Shown here in pieces: positions 19,446-28,853 of a stretch of 64,000 nt of DNA; position 1 is the first letter of the stretch; the number at the start of each line of letters is the position of its first letter. Under the pieces are notes generated by a model. The model saw only the letters and a program-made list of their open reading frames with translations. It did no database searches and had not been told where the DNA came from. The stretch spans positions 1,364,001-1,428,000 of the forward strand of contig NZ_JAPQES010000001.1 in assembly GCF_026735165.1 (NCBI RefSeq), given 5' to 3'. The stretch comes from Clostridium ganghwense (GTDB lineage: Bacteria; Bacillota; Clostridia; Clostridiales; Clostridiaceae). The position numbers and the translations under genes are program-made.

Positions 19446-21482
19446 TTATTCTATTATAAACTTGTCTATTTTATTTTTCAGTTCATCTCCAAGCTCATTT
19501 ACAGTTTGTGCATGCGATGCAACCTCTTCCATAGCTGCTAATTGTTCTTCTGTAGAAGCAGCTACTTCTTCAGTACTTGCTGATGTTTCCTCTGTTACAG
19601 CTGATACATTTGTCATTGCATTTATTATTTCATTTTTGCTCTCTTCCATATCTTCAGCATATTCATTAACTTTATCTATTTTATCCACTAACTTTTTAAG
19701 AGATTCAGAAGTTTGGTTAAATATATCACCTGTATTTTCAATGGATTTATTCTGTTCTCCGGTTATTTGTTTAACTTCTTCCATTGTACTAACAGCATTG
19801 TTAGCTTTTTCTTGAATATTTCCAATTAACGCTTTTATATCATTAGTTGCTGCTGCTGTTTCTTCTGATAATTTTCTTATTTCCTCAGCAACAACAGCAA
19901 ATCCTTTTCCTACTTCTCCTGCTCTAGCAGCTTCTATACTGGCATTCAATGCTAATAGATTAGTTTGACTTGATATGTTATCAATCAAACCAGTTATAGA
20001 TTCTGCATTATTTGCATATTGGTTTACCTCTAATATTATTTCATTTATTTCTGACGTCCTGCTCATACTTTCAGCTGTTTTTTCATCCAATACGTTAATT
20101 ATTCTTAATCCCTCTTCGCTTAATTCGTTTGTTTCATTAGAAATATTGTGTATTTGTACTATTAAATCATTTGTATTATCTATTCTCTCACCTAAATCAT
20201 TGCTTTTATTAGCCACCATTTCAGTATCTCTAGCTTGATCTGATGAACTAATTGCTATTTGGTTTATAGCTTCCGCCATTTCACTGGCCACTCTAGTTGA
20301 ATTCTGTGAAATTTCCAATAAGTTGCTTGATGATTTATTTACTGTATCTGCCGATTCTTTTATATTGCTTAGTAAATTTTTCATATCTTCCTGCATCTTA
20401 GAAACAGCTTTTCCTAGTTCCCCAAATTCATCATTTCTCTTTAGAATTTCTTCTGGAAGCTCTTTTGTAAAGTCACCTGTAGCAATAACCTTCAACTGCT
20501 CTGCTGAAGAAATGATTGGCTTTGTAACCATTTTAGATATGTACATAGATAATCCAATTATAATTATTAATATTAATAATATCATTAAACTTATTGTTCT
20601 TAACATACCATTAGCTTCTTTTTCCATCTCCCCAACTGGAATTGTTGTTAACAGAGTCCAATTAGGAGTATTTGGTATAGTAGCATATAATCCTATTGCT
20701 TCTACCCCATTAGGTCTGATATAAACACCTACTCCATTTTTTCCAGCTACCATGTCTTTACCTAATTTTTCAAAATCCTTAAATCCGTCTTGTGATGATT
20801 TTAAAACATTTAATTTCATTCTATAATTGTCATCTGGATGTGCAATAAAAAGTCCATTACCATCTATCACTGAACCAAATGATGTTCCTACTTTAATTTT
20901 TTCTGCTATTTCTGTTAAGGTATCCAAAGTAACAGTAGATGCTAAAACCCCTATTATTTGTCCATCTTTTTCTATTTTAGTTGCAATTATAAATATAGAC
21001 TTACCTGTAGATTTAGAATTTAATGCATTAGTAACTACTACTTCTTTCTTTCCACTAATTATATCTTTGAAATACTCACGATCTGAAATATCAGTCTCAG
21101 TACCCATCGTATTCCACATTTTACCGTTTTTATCTGCTATAAAATACATCTCAATTTCATTGCTCTGCTCTTTCATATCAATTAAATGTGGTTTATATAG
21201 AGATGGATTCATAGATTCTACAATATCAGATTCAGCTAATAATTCCACTTGTTTAATAATTCCATTAATCCATTCACCTATTTGTCCACCACTTGCTTCA
21301 ACAATTTTTTCACTCATCTGTTGAGTTAATGGTACCACAGTATTAGCAGTTTTCATATAAATCATAAATGCTAAAATGCATAAAAGAGCTGTGGTTGATA
21401 TTCCAAACCATGCTATTATTTTGGTACGAATAGACTTACTACTTACCGTCATAAACTTCACATTGGGCTTCTTTAATTTCAT
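19446..21482 (-). CDS. Methyl-accepting chemotaxis protein 5 (dCache type)
   Basis: 678 residues. TM1 about 22-44, extracellular dCache domain about 50-295, TM2 about 300-322, HAMP, then the signalling coiled coil with the invariant tip [37 protein letters not shown]. It belongs to a different subfamily from the four tandem receptors: the Cache core ([24 protein letters not shown]) and the C-terminus differ. ATG follows AAGGAGG. A SigD-like promoter lies just upstream. It is separated from the tandem array by the OPT operon. Confidence 0.95.
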   Translation of the reverse strand: MKLKKPNVKFMTVSSKSIRTKIIAWFGISTTALLCILAFMIYMKTANTVVPLTQQMSEKIVEASGGQIGEWINGIIKQVELLAESDIVESMNPSLYKPHLIDMKEQSNEIEMYFIADKNGKMWNTMGTETDISDREYFKDIISGKKEVVVTNALNSKSTGKSIFIIATKIEKDGQIIGVLASTVTLDTLTEIAEKIKVGTSFGSVIDGNGLFIAHPDDNYRMKLNVLKSSQDGFKDFEKLGKDMVAGKNGVGVYIRPNGVEAIGLYATIPNTPNWTLLTTIPVGEMEKEANGMLRTISLMILLILIIIIGLSMYISKMVTKPIISSAEQLKVIATGDFTKELPEEILKRNDEFGELGKAVSKMQEDMKNLLSNIKESADTVNKSSSNLLEISQNSTRVASEMAEAINQIAISSSDQARDTEMVANKSNDLGERIDNTNDLIVQIHNISNETNELSEEGLRIINVLDEKTAESMSRTSEINEIILEVNQYANNAESITGLIDNISSQTNLLALNASIEAARAGEVGKGFAVVAEEIRKLSEETAAATNDIKALIGNIQEKANNAVSTMEEVKQITGEQNKSIENTGDIFNQTSESLKKLVDKIDKVNEYAEDMEESKNEIINAMTNVSAVTEETSASTEEVAASTEEQLAAMEEVASHAQTVNELGDELKNKIDKFIIE

Positions 21483-21526
21483 ATGTACCTCCTTATTTTT
21501 ACATTTTCATATGTATATACAGTTAG

Positions 21527-21553
21527 TTTTCGTGTGTAAAATACATTTCTTTA
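21527..21553 (-). promoter_or_regulatory. SigD-type promoter candidate for chemoreceptor 5
   Basis: TAAA (21550-21553), 15 bases, CACGAAAA (21527-21534) on the minus strand. Same architecture as upstream of chemoreceptors 1 and 2. Confidence 0.45.
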
Positions 21554-21601
21554 CGTTTTTTATTTTATAAAATAAATCATATTATATTTTTATATAAAAA
21601 A

Positions 21602-21638
21602 TAATATAGATCTATGTTTTTAACATAGATCTATATTA
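21602..21638 (-). terminator. Terminator of the arginine deiminase genes
   Basis: TAATATAGATCTATGTT and AACATAGATCTATATTA form a perfect 17-bp stem with loop TTT; TTTTTTAT follows on the minus strand. Confidence 0.85.
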
Positions 21639-21671
21639 AAATCGAAGAACAAATTCACTCCATTATATTTA

Positions 21672-22670
21672 TTAACTTCCAAGAGTTGCTACCATAACTG
21701 CTTTTATTGTATGCATTCTATTTTCAGCTTCATCAAAAACAATTGAATATTTACTCTCAAATACTTCATCTGTTACCTCTAAAGCATCAAGTCCATATTT
21801 TTCATATATTTCTTTTCCAACCTTTGTTCCTAAGTCATGGAAAGCTGGTAGGCAATGCATAAACTTAACATCATCATTTGCCGTTTTCTTTATAATATCC
21901 ATGTTGATTTGATAAGGCTTTAATATTGCTAATCTCTTTTTCCATACTTCATCTGGCTCTCCCATAGATACCCATACATCTGTGTATAATATATCTACAT
22001 TTTTCACTCCACTATCTACATCTTCTGTAATTGTTATTTTTGCTCCAGTTTCCGTTGCTACTAAATTACATTTATCTACTAACTCTTTTTCAGGAAACAA
22101 CTCTTTAGGCGCTACTATTCTAAAATCCATCCCCATCTTTGCAGCACCAATCATAAGAGCATTTGCCATATTATTTCTTCCATCTCCTAGATAAGCAAAA
22201 GATACTTTGTTTAATGGTTTATCAAAATGTTCTTTTATAGTTAAAAAATCTGCCAATATTTGAGTTGGATGATCTTCGTTAGTAAGTCCATTCCACACAG
22301 GAACGCCTGAATACTTTGCTAAAGTTTCAACAACTTCCTGCCCAAAACCTCTATATTCTATTCCATCGTACATTCTTCCAAGAACTCTTGCTGTATCCTC
22401 AACAGATTCTTTTTTCCCCATTTGACTTCCTGTAGGTCCAAGGTAAGTTACATGTGCCCCTTGATCATGTGCAGCCACTTCAAAGGCGCATCTTGTTCTA
22501 GTAGAATCCTTTTCAAAAATCAATGCTATATTTTTTCCCAAAAGATTTTTAGTTTCCGTACCAACATACTTAGCCTTTTTAAGTTCTGCAGCTAAATCTA
22601 ATAAGAAATTTATTTCCTTAGGTGAAAAATCCATCAATGTTAAAAAACTTCTATTTTTCAAATTGAACAT
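21672..22670 (-). CDS. arcB: Ornithine carbamoyltransferase (catabolic type)
   Basis: 332 residues from the ATG at 22670, placed by AAGGAGG at 22682-22688. The carbamoyl-phosphate motif [20 protein letters not shown], and the ornithine-site motif [10 protein letters not shown] are all intact. Catabolically it converts citrulline and phosphate to ornithine and carbamoyl phosphate. It follows the arginine deiminase gene in the same direction, which favours the catabolic assignment over anabolic argF. It has its own promoter. Carbamate kinase and the arginine/ornithine antiporter are not in the window, so the pathway is completed elsewhere. Confidence 0.95.
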   Translation of the reverse strand: MFNLKNRSFLTLMDFSPKEINFLLDLAAELKKAKYVGTETKNLLGKNIALIFEKDSTRTRCAFEVAAHDQGAHVTYLGPTGSQMGKKESVEDTARVLGRMYDGIEYRGFGQEVVETLAKYSGVPVWNGLTNEDHPTQILADFLTIKEHFDKPLNKVSFAYLGDGRNNMANALMIGAAKMGMDFRIVAPKELFPEKELVDKCNLVATETGAKITITEDVDSGVKNVDILYTDVWVSMGEPDEVWKKRLAILKPYQINMDIIKKTANDDVKFMHCLPAFHDLGTKVGKEIYEKYGLDALEVTDEVFESKYSIVFDEAENRMHTIKAVMVATLGS

Positions 22671-22708
22671 TTGTATAGCCCCCTCCTTGTTTGCATAAAT
22701 ATACACAA

Positions 22709-22737
22709 ATTATACATCACTTTCTATATATTGTCTA
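22709..22737 (-). promoter_or_regulatory. SigA promoter of arcB
   Basis: TAGACA (22732-22737), 17 bases, TATAAT (22709-22714) on the minus strand. Just upstream, ATGAATAATTATAATT (about 22764-22779) resembles an ArgR operator half-palindrome; that reading is tentative. Confidence 0.6.
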
Positions 22738-22832
22738 TATTGTTTTTATATTTATACTTTTTAAATTATAATTATTCATTTATCTTTTGCATATCATAAA
22801 ATAAACTTGCCCAAACTCTCTAAACTTATTTT

Positions 22833-24038
22833 TTAGACATCCTCTCTATATATAGGCATAGACATGCATCTAGGGCCGCCCCTTCCTCTAGATAGCTCTG
22901 AGGATCGTATTGATATTACAGACACATTATTTTTATATAAAATTTCATTAGTCACATAATTTCTCTCATAGGTTATTACTTTTCCTGGTGCAATAGCTAG
23001 TGTATTTGAACCATCATTCCACTGTTCTCTGTCAGCTACTATTTTGTCACCTCCACCGCATCTTATAAGTTTTATATCTCTATTTAAATATCGTGATAAT
23101 ATTTTTTGAATACTATCTTCTTCTTCCTTGATAATAAGCTCACTATTTTTATAATCATAACTTATTGCATTCACTATTATACTCTCTTCTATATTAGGAT
23201 GAAGAGTAAATTTATCATAGTCCACCATAGTAAAAACTGTATCTAAATGCATAAAAGCTCTTCGTTTAGGTATTTCAAACACAAGTATAGTTTTAAAGCT
23301 TTCCCCATTTTCAAATATACTTTTAGCAATTTTTAAAATAGCTTTACTATCACTTCTGGCGCTGTGCCCTATAGCAAGAATGTCTTTTGATAAAACTAGC
23401 TCATCTCCACCCTCTATACAATATCTCTCATCTCTGTTGTACCATTTTGGAATATCTTTATCTTTAAATTCAGGATGATGAGAAAATATATATTTTGCAA
23501 AAAGAGTCTCACGCCTTCTTGTTCTTGTTTTCATGGAATTTATAGTTATTCCTCTTCCAATAGATGCAAAAGGATCTCGTGTAAAGTATAAGTTAGGCAT
23601 AGGATGCATTAAAAATGGATATTCTTTATCACCTTCACTTATATCTAAATCCTTAAATCTAACTCCTGCCATTATTTTTAGAATTATATCTTTTTCAGGC
23701 ATATTCTTTAAATAGTCTTTTATTATCTTTTTAATTTTCTCATCTTCAACACGACTTTCATTTACTACTTCTGTTAAAAATTTTTCTTTAACTTGTTCAT
23801 TTTTTATACTCTCTGCACATAAATCTTCTAGATATAACACTTCAGCTCCATTCTCTTGAAGTACCTTTGCAAAATTATCATGCTCTTCTCTTGCAACCTT
23901 TAAAAAAGGTATATCATCAAATAACAGTATTTTTAAATATTCTGGAGTTAAATTTTCTACTTCTTCCCCTGGTCTATGTAAAAGTACTTTCTTAAGCTGA
24001 CCAATTTCAGAATAAACATTTATTATATCTTTAGACAT
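22833..24038 (-). CDS. arcA: Arginine deiminase
   Basis: 401 residues. The ATG at 24038 follows GAGGTG; an earlier GTG lies within that ribosome site. Conserved deiminase blocks are seen: [22 protein letters not shown] with [24 protein letters not shown], and the catalytic Cys391 in GGPRCMSMP near the C-terminus. It hydrolyses arginine to citrulline and ammonia, the first step of the fermentative pathway that yields ATP. The length is typical. First gene of the arcA-arcB pair. Confidence 0.96.
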   Translation of the reverse strand: MSKDIINVYSEIGQLKKVLLHRPGEEVENLTPEYLKILLFDDIPFLKVAREEHDNFAKVLQENGAEVLYLEDLCAESIKNEQVKEKFLTEVVNESRVEDEKIKKIIKDYLKNMPEKDIILKIMAGVRFKDLDISEGDKEYPFLMHPMPNLYFTRDPFASIGRGITINSMKTRTRRRETLFAKYIFSHHPEFKDKDIPKWYNRDERYCIEGGDELVLSKDILAIGHSARSDSKAILKIAKSIFENGESFKTILVFEIPKRRAFMHLDTVFTMVDYDKFTLHPNIEESIIVNAISYDYKNSELIIKEEEDSIQKILSRYLNRDIKLIRCGGGDKIVADREQWNDGSNTLAIAPGKVITYERNYVTNEILYKNNVSVISIRSSELSRGRGGPRCMSMPIYREDV

Positions 24039-24199
24039 AATAAGCACCTCAATTCATAGCTTATTTTCTTAACTTTTATATATATATCCTCAGTAAATAT
24101 GTAAATATTGTTCCCCTATTAACACTAAAAATATTATGATTTCAAATTAAATCTATGCTTGTACTTCAAAAATATTCTAAGTAATTTACTTAAAAAAAA

Positions 24200-24224
24200 T
24201 AGGCATCAGAATTTCTGATGCCTA
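24200..24224 (-). terminator. Terminator of yvrJ
   Basis: TAGGCATCAG pairs with CTGATGCCTA, followed on the minus strand by ATTTTTTTTAAG. The stem begins at the yvrJ stop codon. Confidence 0.8.
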
Positions 24225-24374
24225 ACTATTATCTTTAAAGTTATTTAATATATTGGATAAAGTATTAATACTAACTGTAAGATTCTCTAATTTACTCTCT
24301 ATTCTTACTAAAAGATAAATAGAAACAGCAATTGGAAAACCTACATTTCCTATTAACGCTACTAGAGCATCCAC
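24222..24374 (-). CDS. yvrJ: YvrJ-family small membrane protein, 50 aa
   Basis: GTG start after AGGTGATATGA. One hydrophobic segment at the N-terminus (ALVALIGNVGFPIAVSIYLLVRIE) followed by a short amphipathic tail. GNVGFPIAVSIYLLVRIE is the family signature of YvrJ. Membrane-located, function unknown; in Bacillus it lies with sigma-factor regulatory genes, a context not seen here. Followed at once by its own terminator. Confidence 0.75.
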   Translation of the reverse strand: MDALVALIGNVGFPIAVSIYLLVRIESKLENLTVSINTLSNILNNFKDNS

Positions 24375-24455
24375 TCATATCACCTGCCTTTTACAGATTA
24401 AATATGCATAGATGCTCTTTTTATATACCTCAATTTATCCTTTATTTATATTAAA

Positions 24456-25052
24456 TTATTTTCTTTCCCCATATTTATCTACAATTTTTTTAGCTAATTT
24501 CTTAGTAGCACTTGCTTGAGCTATTAAACTCATTACTAATAAGAAAACCGATATTCTTTCTTCATCGTCTTTTTTAAGTTCACTCTCATCTATAAATTTT
24601 CCAAGTTTATCCTCATTAAAAGTTTCGATATTTAAAAAATTATCAAAGCTTTCATTCTGAATTTCATCAAAAACTTTATAAGCTTTTTCCCAAGAAATAA
24701 TATCATCACTTCTATCATTTATTTCATTAAATGCAAGAGCAAATACCTTTTTAATCTCTTCTGTAGTAAGTATAGGTCTCATATAACTTAAAAGCACTAA
24801 TTGTGCTAAATGAAGTTTTGTATATCCTCTTTTCTTACCATCTTCTGGTTTAGATATAACTTCATTTTTAATATAATTTTGGACAATATTATTTGTATAT
24901 TTTTCCTCTTCAAATCTATCATTTAAATAATCGATAACCTGAGATAGGAATAAATCATATTGAGGTAAATCATCATAAGAAACTAAACTGTTCTGCGAAA
25001 TTTCTTTTGCTAACTTATCTATGTCTTCCAAAATGAATTCACTTTTCTTCAC
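24456..25052 (-). CDS. DUF1836 protein, MerR-like putative regulator
   Basis: 198 residues. The DUF1836 arrangement is visible: an N-terminal segment (SLVSYDDLPQYDLFLSQVIDYLNDRF), a central helix-turn-helix-like KKRGYTKLHLAQLVLLSYMRPILTTEEIKKVF, and a helical C-terminus. The family is common in clostridia and is thought to be DNA-binding; its targets are unknown. Its promoter spacer contains a perfect inverted repeat, which would fit autoregulation. Upstream lies the 695-base region with the DnaA-box cluster. ATG after TTGGAGGTAATATAAG. Confidence 0.8.
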   Translation of the reverse strand: MKKSEFILEDIDKLAKEISQNSLVSYDDLPQYDLFLSQVIDYLNDRFEEEKYTNNIVQNYIKNEVISKPEDGKKRGYTKLHLAQLVLLSYMRPILTTEEIKKVFALAFNEINDRSDDIISWEKAYKVFDEIQNESFDNFLNIETFNEDKLGKFIDESELKKDDEERISVFLLVMSLIAQASATKKLAKKIVDKYGERK

Positions 25053-25154
25053 TTATATTACCTCCAAGTTTCTTTGTTAATAATTTTATCTGTCATACAA
25101 TTATGTCAAATCCAAATTTTACTAATATCATTTAACTATTACCTTTCACAATAT

Positions 25155-25183
25155 ATTATACGGTATTTATAACCGTATTACAA
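25155..25183 (-). promoter_or_regulatory. Promoter of the DUF1836 gene with inverted repeat in its spacer
   Basis: TTGTAA (25178-25183), 17 bases, TATAAT (25155-25160) on the minus strand. ATACGGT (25158-25164) faces ACCGTAT (25172-25178), filling the spacer between the two hexamers. A separate perfect palindrome TTGTATACAA is at 25193-25202. Confidence 0.6.
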
Positions 25184-25218
25184 GTTTAATTGTTGTATAC
25201 AATATATATATTTTTTAC

Positions 25219-25225
25219 TTCGACA
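25219..25225 (-). promoter_or_regulatory. Possible Spo0A box
   Basis: TGTCGAA on the minus strand, about 35 bases upstream of the DUF1836 promoter and 60 bases from the nearest DnaA box. Short motif, weak alone. Confidence 0.25.
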
Positions 25226-25286
25226 AAATTTTTTATTTTTTTAAAGTTTTGTTCATTTGAAGCTTAACTTTCAAAATCAATCTTTA

Positions 25287-25461
25287 TGTGCATAAAAAAA
25301 AAATTATGCACATTTATATACAAGTTATGCACATTTTCTGTGGATAACCCCTGTTATCAGGTTAAATATTGATTTTATCTAGATTTAAAATCTATACCAA
25401 GAAATTTTATCCACATTGTCCACATACCCCTGTTGATAACTTGTTAAAATTTTGTGGAATA
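25287..25461. other. DnaA-box cluster in a 695-base gene-free region
   Basis: Five exact TTATNCACA boxes: 25287-25295 (minus), 25304-25312 (plus), 25325-25333 (plus), 25339-25347 (minus) and 25407-25415 (plus). Three near-matches: TTGTCCACA 25416-25424, TGTTGATAA 25431-25439 and TGTGGAATA 25453-25461. A T-rich stretch follows (25469-25530). dnaA, dnaN and rpmH are not in the window, so this is not the usual oriC context. The rest of the gap, 25462-25747, has no open frame or hairpin I can support. Confidence 0.75.
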
Positions 25462-25747
25462 ATTCGAGTTTTTTTTAGATTTATCCTTCATTTTTTATAT
25501 AATTCTGCAGTTTTATATTTTTTTATATTCTACTGCACTTACATTTATGTAAAACAAGCTCTAAGTATGGATAATTTAAAAGTCTATATCAAAACGCACG
25601 CATAAATTTACATTTTTTATTCTTCTTCATATCATAAAAGCACAAATACAGCTCACACCATACTTGTGCTTATCTATATAATTTGAAACAAGTATTTACA
25701 TTCAGTACAGTAATTATGATATCTAGTCTTCTTTTAAGTCTAATTCA

Positions 25748-26389
25748 TTATCTACTCTTATTATAATCTGCTAAAAACTTTTCTATTCCTTTATCTGTAA
25801 GAGGATGTTTTAACATCTGATCTAAAACTTTATAAGGAATTGTTGCAATATCAGCTCCAGCTTTTGAAGCTTCAAGAACATGCATTGGATGTCGTATACT
25901 TGCACCTATTATTTCTGTTTTTATATCATAGAAATTAAAGATTTCTGCTATATCTGCAATTACATCTAATCCATTTGTACCAATATCATCAAGTCTACCT
26001 GCAAATGGGCTTACATAAGAAGCTCCTGCTTTAGCTGCAAGTAAAGCCTGTTGTGCTGAAAAGATCAAAGTTATATTTGTTTTAATTCCTTCTTTTGAAA
26101 TTATGTTTACAGCCTTCAATCCTTCTTCACACATAGGTATTTTCACAACTATATTTTTATGTATTTTAGCTAATTCCCTAGCCTCTTGTACCATTTTATC
26201 GCATTCTAAACTTATAACTTCTGCACTTATTGGTCCATCAACTATTGAGCAGATTTCCTCTACCACCTCTTTTATATCTCTACCTTCTTTTGCTATTAGA
26301 GATGGATTAGTAGTAACCCCTTCTAAAACACCCCACTCACTTACCTTTCTTATTTCATCTACATTAGCAGTGTCAATGAAAATCTTCAT
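25748..26389 (-). CDS. tal: Transaldolase (small TalC type)
   Basis: 213 residues; ATG at 26389 follows GGGGAGAATATT, whereas an upstream in-frame TTG lies before this site. [28 protein letters not shown], and Schiff-base Lys83 in [10 protein letters not shown] identify the family. The ISAEV segment carries Glu where fructose-6-phosphate aldolases have Gln, favouring true transaldolase activity. It transfers a dihydroxyacetone unit between sugar phosphates in the pentose phosphate pathway. Lies 36 bases after the nucleotidyltransferase gene, so they may be co-transcribed. Confidence 0.93.
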   Translation of the reverse strand: MKIFIDTANVDEIRKVSEWGVLEGVTTNPSLIAKEGRDIKEVVEEICSIVDGPISAEVISLECDKMVQEARELAKIHKNIVVKIPMCEEGLKAVNIISKEGIKTNITLIFSAQQALLAAKAGASYVSPFAGRLDDIGTNGLDVIADIAEIFNFYDIKTEIIGASIRHPMHVLEASKAGADIATIPYKVLDQMLKHPLTDKGIEKFLADYNKSR

Positions 26390-26425
26390 AATATTCTCCC
26401 CTTCCAAAAATTGTATATTTTTTTA

Positions 26426-27805
26426 TTATAAACTAACTCTTATCCCTTTAATGATTTTTATAGCTTCTTCTTTGTCCTTAATTTCCCCATAATACGTAAG
26501 CCTATCTAGTTCTTCTAAAATATATTTAATCTCTTCTCTCTGAGCCCCAGTAAGCTCTATTACTTCACTTCCATTTAAAAATCGTTTTTCCTTAGCCTGT
26601 CTGTACAAACTATACTCTTTAAATAGTCTTTCTAGGTAAGCTATAAATTCATCTTCTTCATTATCAGGATCATACAACATTTTTGTTGCATGTATATCAC
26701 AAAATGAAAGAACTAGGATATATGGTATATATTCATCATATCTAGAAAATAATTTATAAAAACTCTTTTTATAATTTTTTACTTTATTCTTACAAAGTCC
26801 TAAAGGATACATATGTGCTTCTACTAATTTTTCAATAAATTTTTGTGCACGTTTGGGGAAACCTAACTCGCTGCATACCTCACTTATAATCTTAGCACCT
26901 TCTTTATCATGCCCAATGAAGCTCACCTTATCTCCATTTTTGGTATAGCATTTTGCCTTTCCTATATCATGTGAAAAAGCCGCAAAAGCCATATAACATT
27001 TTATTGGAAACTCCCCTATCTTCTTATCGAAAATATTTAAATCTAACCCTTTGATATATAATCTACCCCGCAATACTTCAATAAAATTCTTATATACTAA
27101 ATTCATATGGGTAAAAGCATCTTCTATATGATATTTACATTTACCTATAACCTTTAATTCATCAATATAAGGAATTAAATGCTGTAATACCCCATATCTT
27201 TCTAGTTCTTCAAAAGCCTTTCCTTCTTTATCATCTTCCAAAATTCTTATAAACTCATTAAAAATCCTTTCCTTGGGATAATCTTTTATATATTTACTTC
27301 CATCAATAATATGATTTTCACAACTTTTACTAAAATGCATTCCATATTTTATAGCAATCCTGTGAGCTCTTAGTATTCTTACCCTATCATCTTTTATGCT
27401 CTCTTCACTTACTTCATGAATTATCCTATTTTGAAGATGATTCCTACCCTTATAAGGATCTATTATTTTATTATCCATAAGTTTTAGAGCTATTGCATTT
27501 ATAGTAAAATCTCTATAGCTTAAATCTTCTTCTAGACTATCTCCTTTAAGCTTTGCTATATCTAATGTTTTATTTTCTTTTACAGCCCTATATATGCCCA
27601 TTTCCTGTTTCAATTCAAAAACACTATAATCTTTTTTTCTTAATTCCTTAATAAATAATTGAATATCTCCATCATAAATAATATCTATATCCTTTGGTAC
27701 GTTTTTGGCCTTTATAAGCTTATCTCTAATATACCCACCTACTATATATGCAAAATCATTATTTCTATTTAAGATATCCTTTACATCATCTATTACAAAA
27801 TTCAT
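26426..27805 (-). CDS. cca: CCA tRNA nucleotidyltransferase / poly(A) polymerase family protein with HD domain
   Basis: 459 residues from the ATG at 27805 (ribosome site AGGTGAAATA). The nucleotidyltransferase head carries YIVGGYIRDKLI and the metal-binding pair in PKDIDIIYDGD; SYRDFTINAIALKL and RAHRIAIKYGMHFS are typical class II segments. An HD module follows at about 290-330 (AFSHDIGKAKCYTKNGDKVSFIGHDKEG). Such enzymes add CCA to tRNA 3' ends or repair them; HD versions can also hydrolyse cyclic phosphates. CCA-adding versus poly(A) activity cannot be decided by eye. Confidence 0.85.
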   Translation of the reverse strand: MNFVIDDVKDILNRNNDFAYIVGGYIRDKLIKAKNVPKDIDIIYDGDIQLFIKELRKKDYSVFELKQEMGIYRAVKENKTLDIAKLKGDSLEEDLSYRDFTINAIALKLMDNKIIDPYKGRNHLQNRIIHEVSEESIKDDRVRILRAHRIAIKYGMHFSKSCENHIIDGSKYIKDYPKERIFNEFIRILEDDKEGKAFEELERYGVLQHLIPYIDELKVIGKCKYHIEDAFTHMNLVYKNFIEVLRGRLYIKGLDLNIFDKKIGEFPIKCYMAFAAFSHDIGKAKCYTKNGDKVSFIGHDKEGAKIISEVCSELGFPKRAQKFIEKLVEAHMYPLGLCKNKVKNYKKSFYKLFSRYDEYIPYILVLSFCDIHATKMLYDPDNEEDEFIAYLERLFKEYSLYRQAKEKRFLNGSEVIELTGAQREEIKYILEELDRLTYYGEIKDKEEAIKIIKGIRVSL

Positions 27806-28225
27806 TATTTCACCTGCTTTTTCCAATATCATATTTAATTATATCACAATTTATTCCGCTAAATTTTTATTCATATAAAATTTTCTTATTTTTTACATTT
27901 TCAAATTTTATCAAAATCTTTTTACTTCTTTTTTTTAATTTTAAAAACTTCTTATGGTAAATACTTTTATAATATAGAAAATACTTTTATATTATTGAAA
28001 TTATTAACATTCCAAAATGATAAAGATCTTATCTTAAAAATTTTTTTCGACACCAACTTGTCCAATATCCATTTAATTACTATTTTATTCTACAATACTG
28101 CAACCCTTGTATTTACCTATATTTTACTGTTAAATATCCCTTTTTTAGCTTGTACCTATTCAATACCCTGATATGCCTTGCCTCATAGCAATAGTAAAAA
28201 TTTGTATTTTACTTTTAAAAAAATA

Positions 28226-28254
28226 TTGACATTTGAATAATTTGGTAGTATATT
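28226..28254 (+). promoter_or_regulatory. Upstream SigA promoter of abrB (P1)
   Basis: TTGACA, 17 bases, TATATT. TTAACTT/AAGTTAA flank the next 21 bases (28253-28273) as an inverted repeat. The 606-base gap 27806-28411 holds this promoter, P2, a TGTCGAA box on the minus strand at 28046-28052, and near 27838 an extended -10 (TGATATAAT) that could serve the nucleotidyltransferase gene; otherwise nothing recognisable. Confidence 0.65.
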
Positions 28255-28315
28255 AACTTTAGATGGAAGTTAATAAGAAATTTGTAACTTAACCAAAAAA
28301 AAATCAATTTATATA

Positions 28316-28344
28316 TTGACTTCATTTGTCAAACTTGTTATTAT
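28316..28344 (+). promoter_or_regulatory. Proximal SigA promoter of abrB (P2)
   Basis: TTGACT, 17 bases, TATTAT. The -35 is the left arm of TTGAC-N7-GTCAA (28316-28332), a possible operator. Confidence 0.7.
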
Positions 28345-28357
28345 TTAAGTAGAACAT

Positions 28358-28364
28358 TGTCGAA
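28358..28364 (+). promoter_or_regulatory. Spo0A box downstream of the abrB promoter
   Basis: Perfect TGTCGAA about 14 bases after the P2 -10, where a bound Spo0A would block initiation. Spo0A repression of abrB from sites near the start point is known in Bacillus; the placement here fits it. Confidence 0.55.
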
Positions 28365-28411
28365 AGATGTAAAATAATTAAATGATTATAAATTTAAGGA
28401 GGAATCATCAA

Positions 28412-28660
28412 ATGAAATCAACAGGAGTAGTAAGAAGAGTAGATGAATTAGGAAGAATCGTTATTCCAATAGAATTAAGAAGAACTTTAGATATCGCTGA
28501 AAAAGACGCTTTAGAAATATATGTAGATGGAGAACAAATCATATTAAAGAAATATGAGCCAGCTTGTATCTTCTGTGGAGATGCTAGAAACGTTATAAAC
28601 TACAGAGGTAAAAACATCTGCAAAAACTGCTTAGAAACTTTAAAAGACGAAGTAAAATAG
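28412..28660 (+). CDS. abrB: AbrB-family transition-state regulator
   Basis: 82 residues from the ATG at 28412, 8 bases after AAGGAGG. The N-terminal swapped-hairpin DNA-binding domain reads MKSTGVVRRVDELGRIVIPIELRRTLDIAEKDALEIYVDGEQIILKKY. The C-terminal ~30 residues carry CIFC and CKNC pairs, a small zinc ribbon typical of clostridial members. In clostridia AbrB homologues affect the switch to sporulation, solvent or toxin formation. Strong double promoter, a Spo0A box and a perfect terminator surround it. Confidence 0.95.
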   Translation: MKSTGVVRRVDELGRIVIPIELRRTLDIAEKDALEIYVDGEQIILKKYEPACIFCGDARNVINYRGKNICKNCLETLKDEVK

Positions 28661-28675
28661 TATATTTATGTTTGC

Positions 28676-28709
28676 AAAACCCTTCAAGAACCGTTTCTTG
28701 AAGGGTTTT
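28676..28709 (+). terminator. Terminator of abrB
   Basis: AAAACCCTTCAAGAA and TTCTTGAAGGGTTTT pair perfectly with loop CCGT, then TATTTTC. Confidence 0.9.
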
Positions 28710-28730
28710 TATTTTCAATAGAATAAAAAA

Positions 28731-28763
28731 GAGTAAGAACATAGATAACATCTATATTCTTAC
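28731..28763 (-). terminator. Terminator of the first NlpC/P60 gene
   Basis: AGTAAGAACATAGAT and ATCTATATTCTTACT (one wobble on the minus strand), followed on the minus strand by CTTTTTTATTC. Confidence 0.65.
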
Positions 28764-28853
28764 TTTTTTCATGTTTGTTTTTATTTAATTTTCTTTTGAT
28801 TTTTCTTTTAATTAGTCCCTGGCTACTGAAAAGTGTCATACACTTTTCTTATA

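Noticed and set aside
25287-25461. Calling the DnaA-box cluster the chromosomal oriC
   Set aside because: dnaA, dnaN, rpmH and gyrase genes are absent from the window, and strand bias of genes does not switch clearly here.
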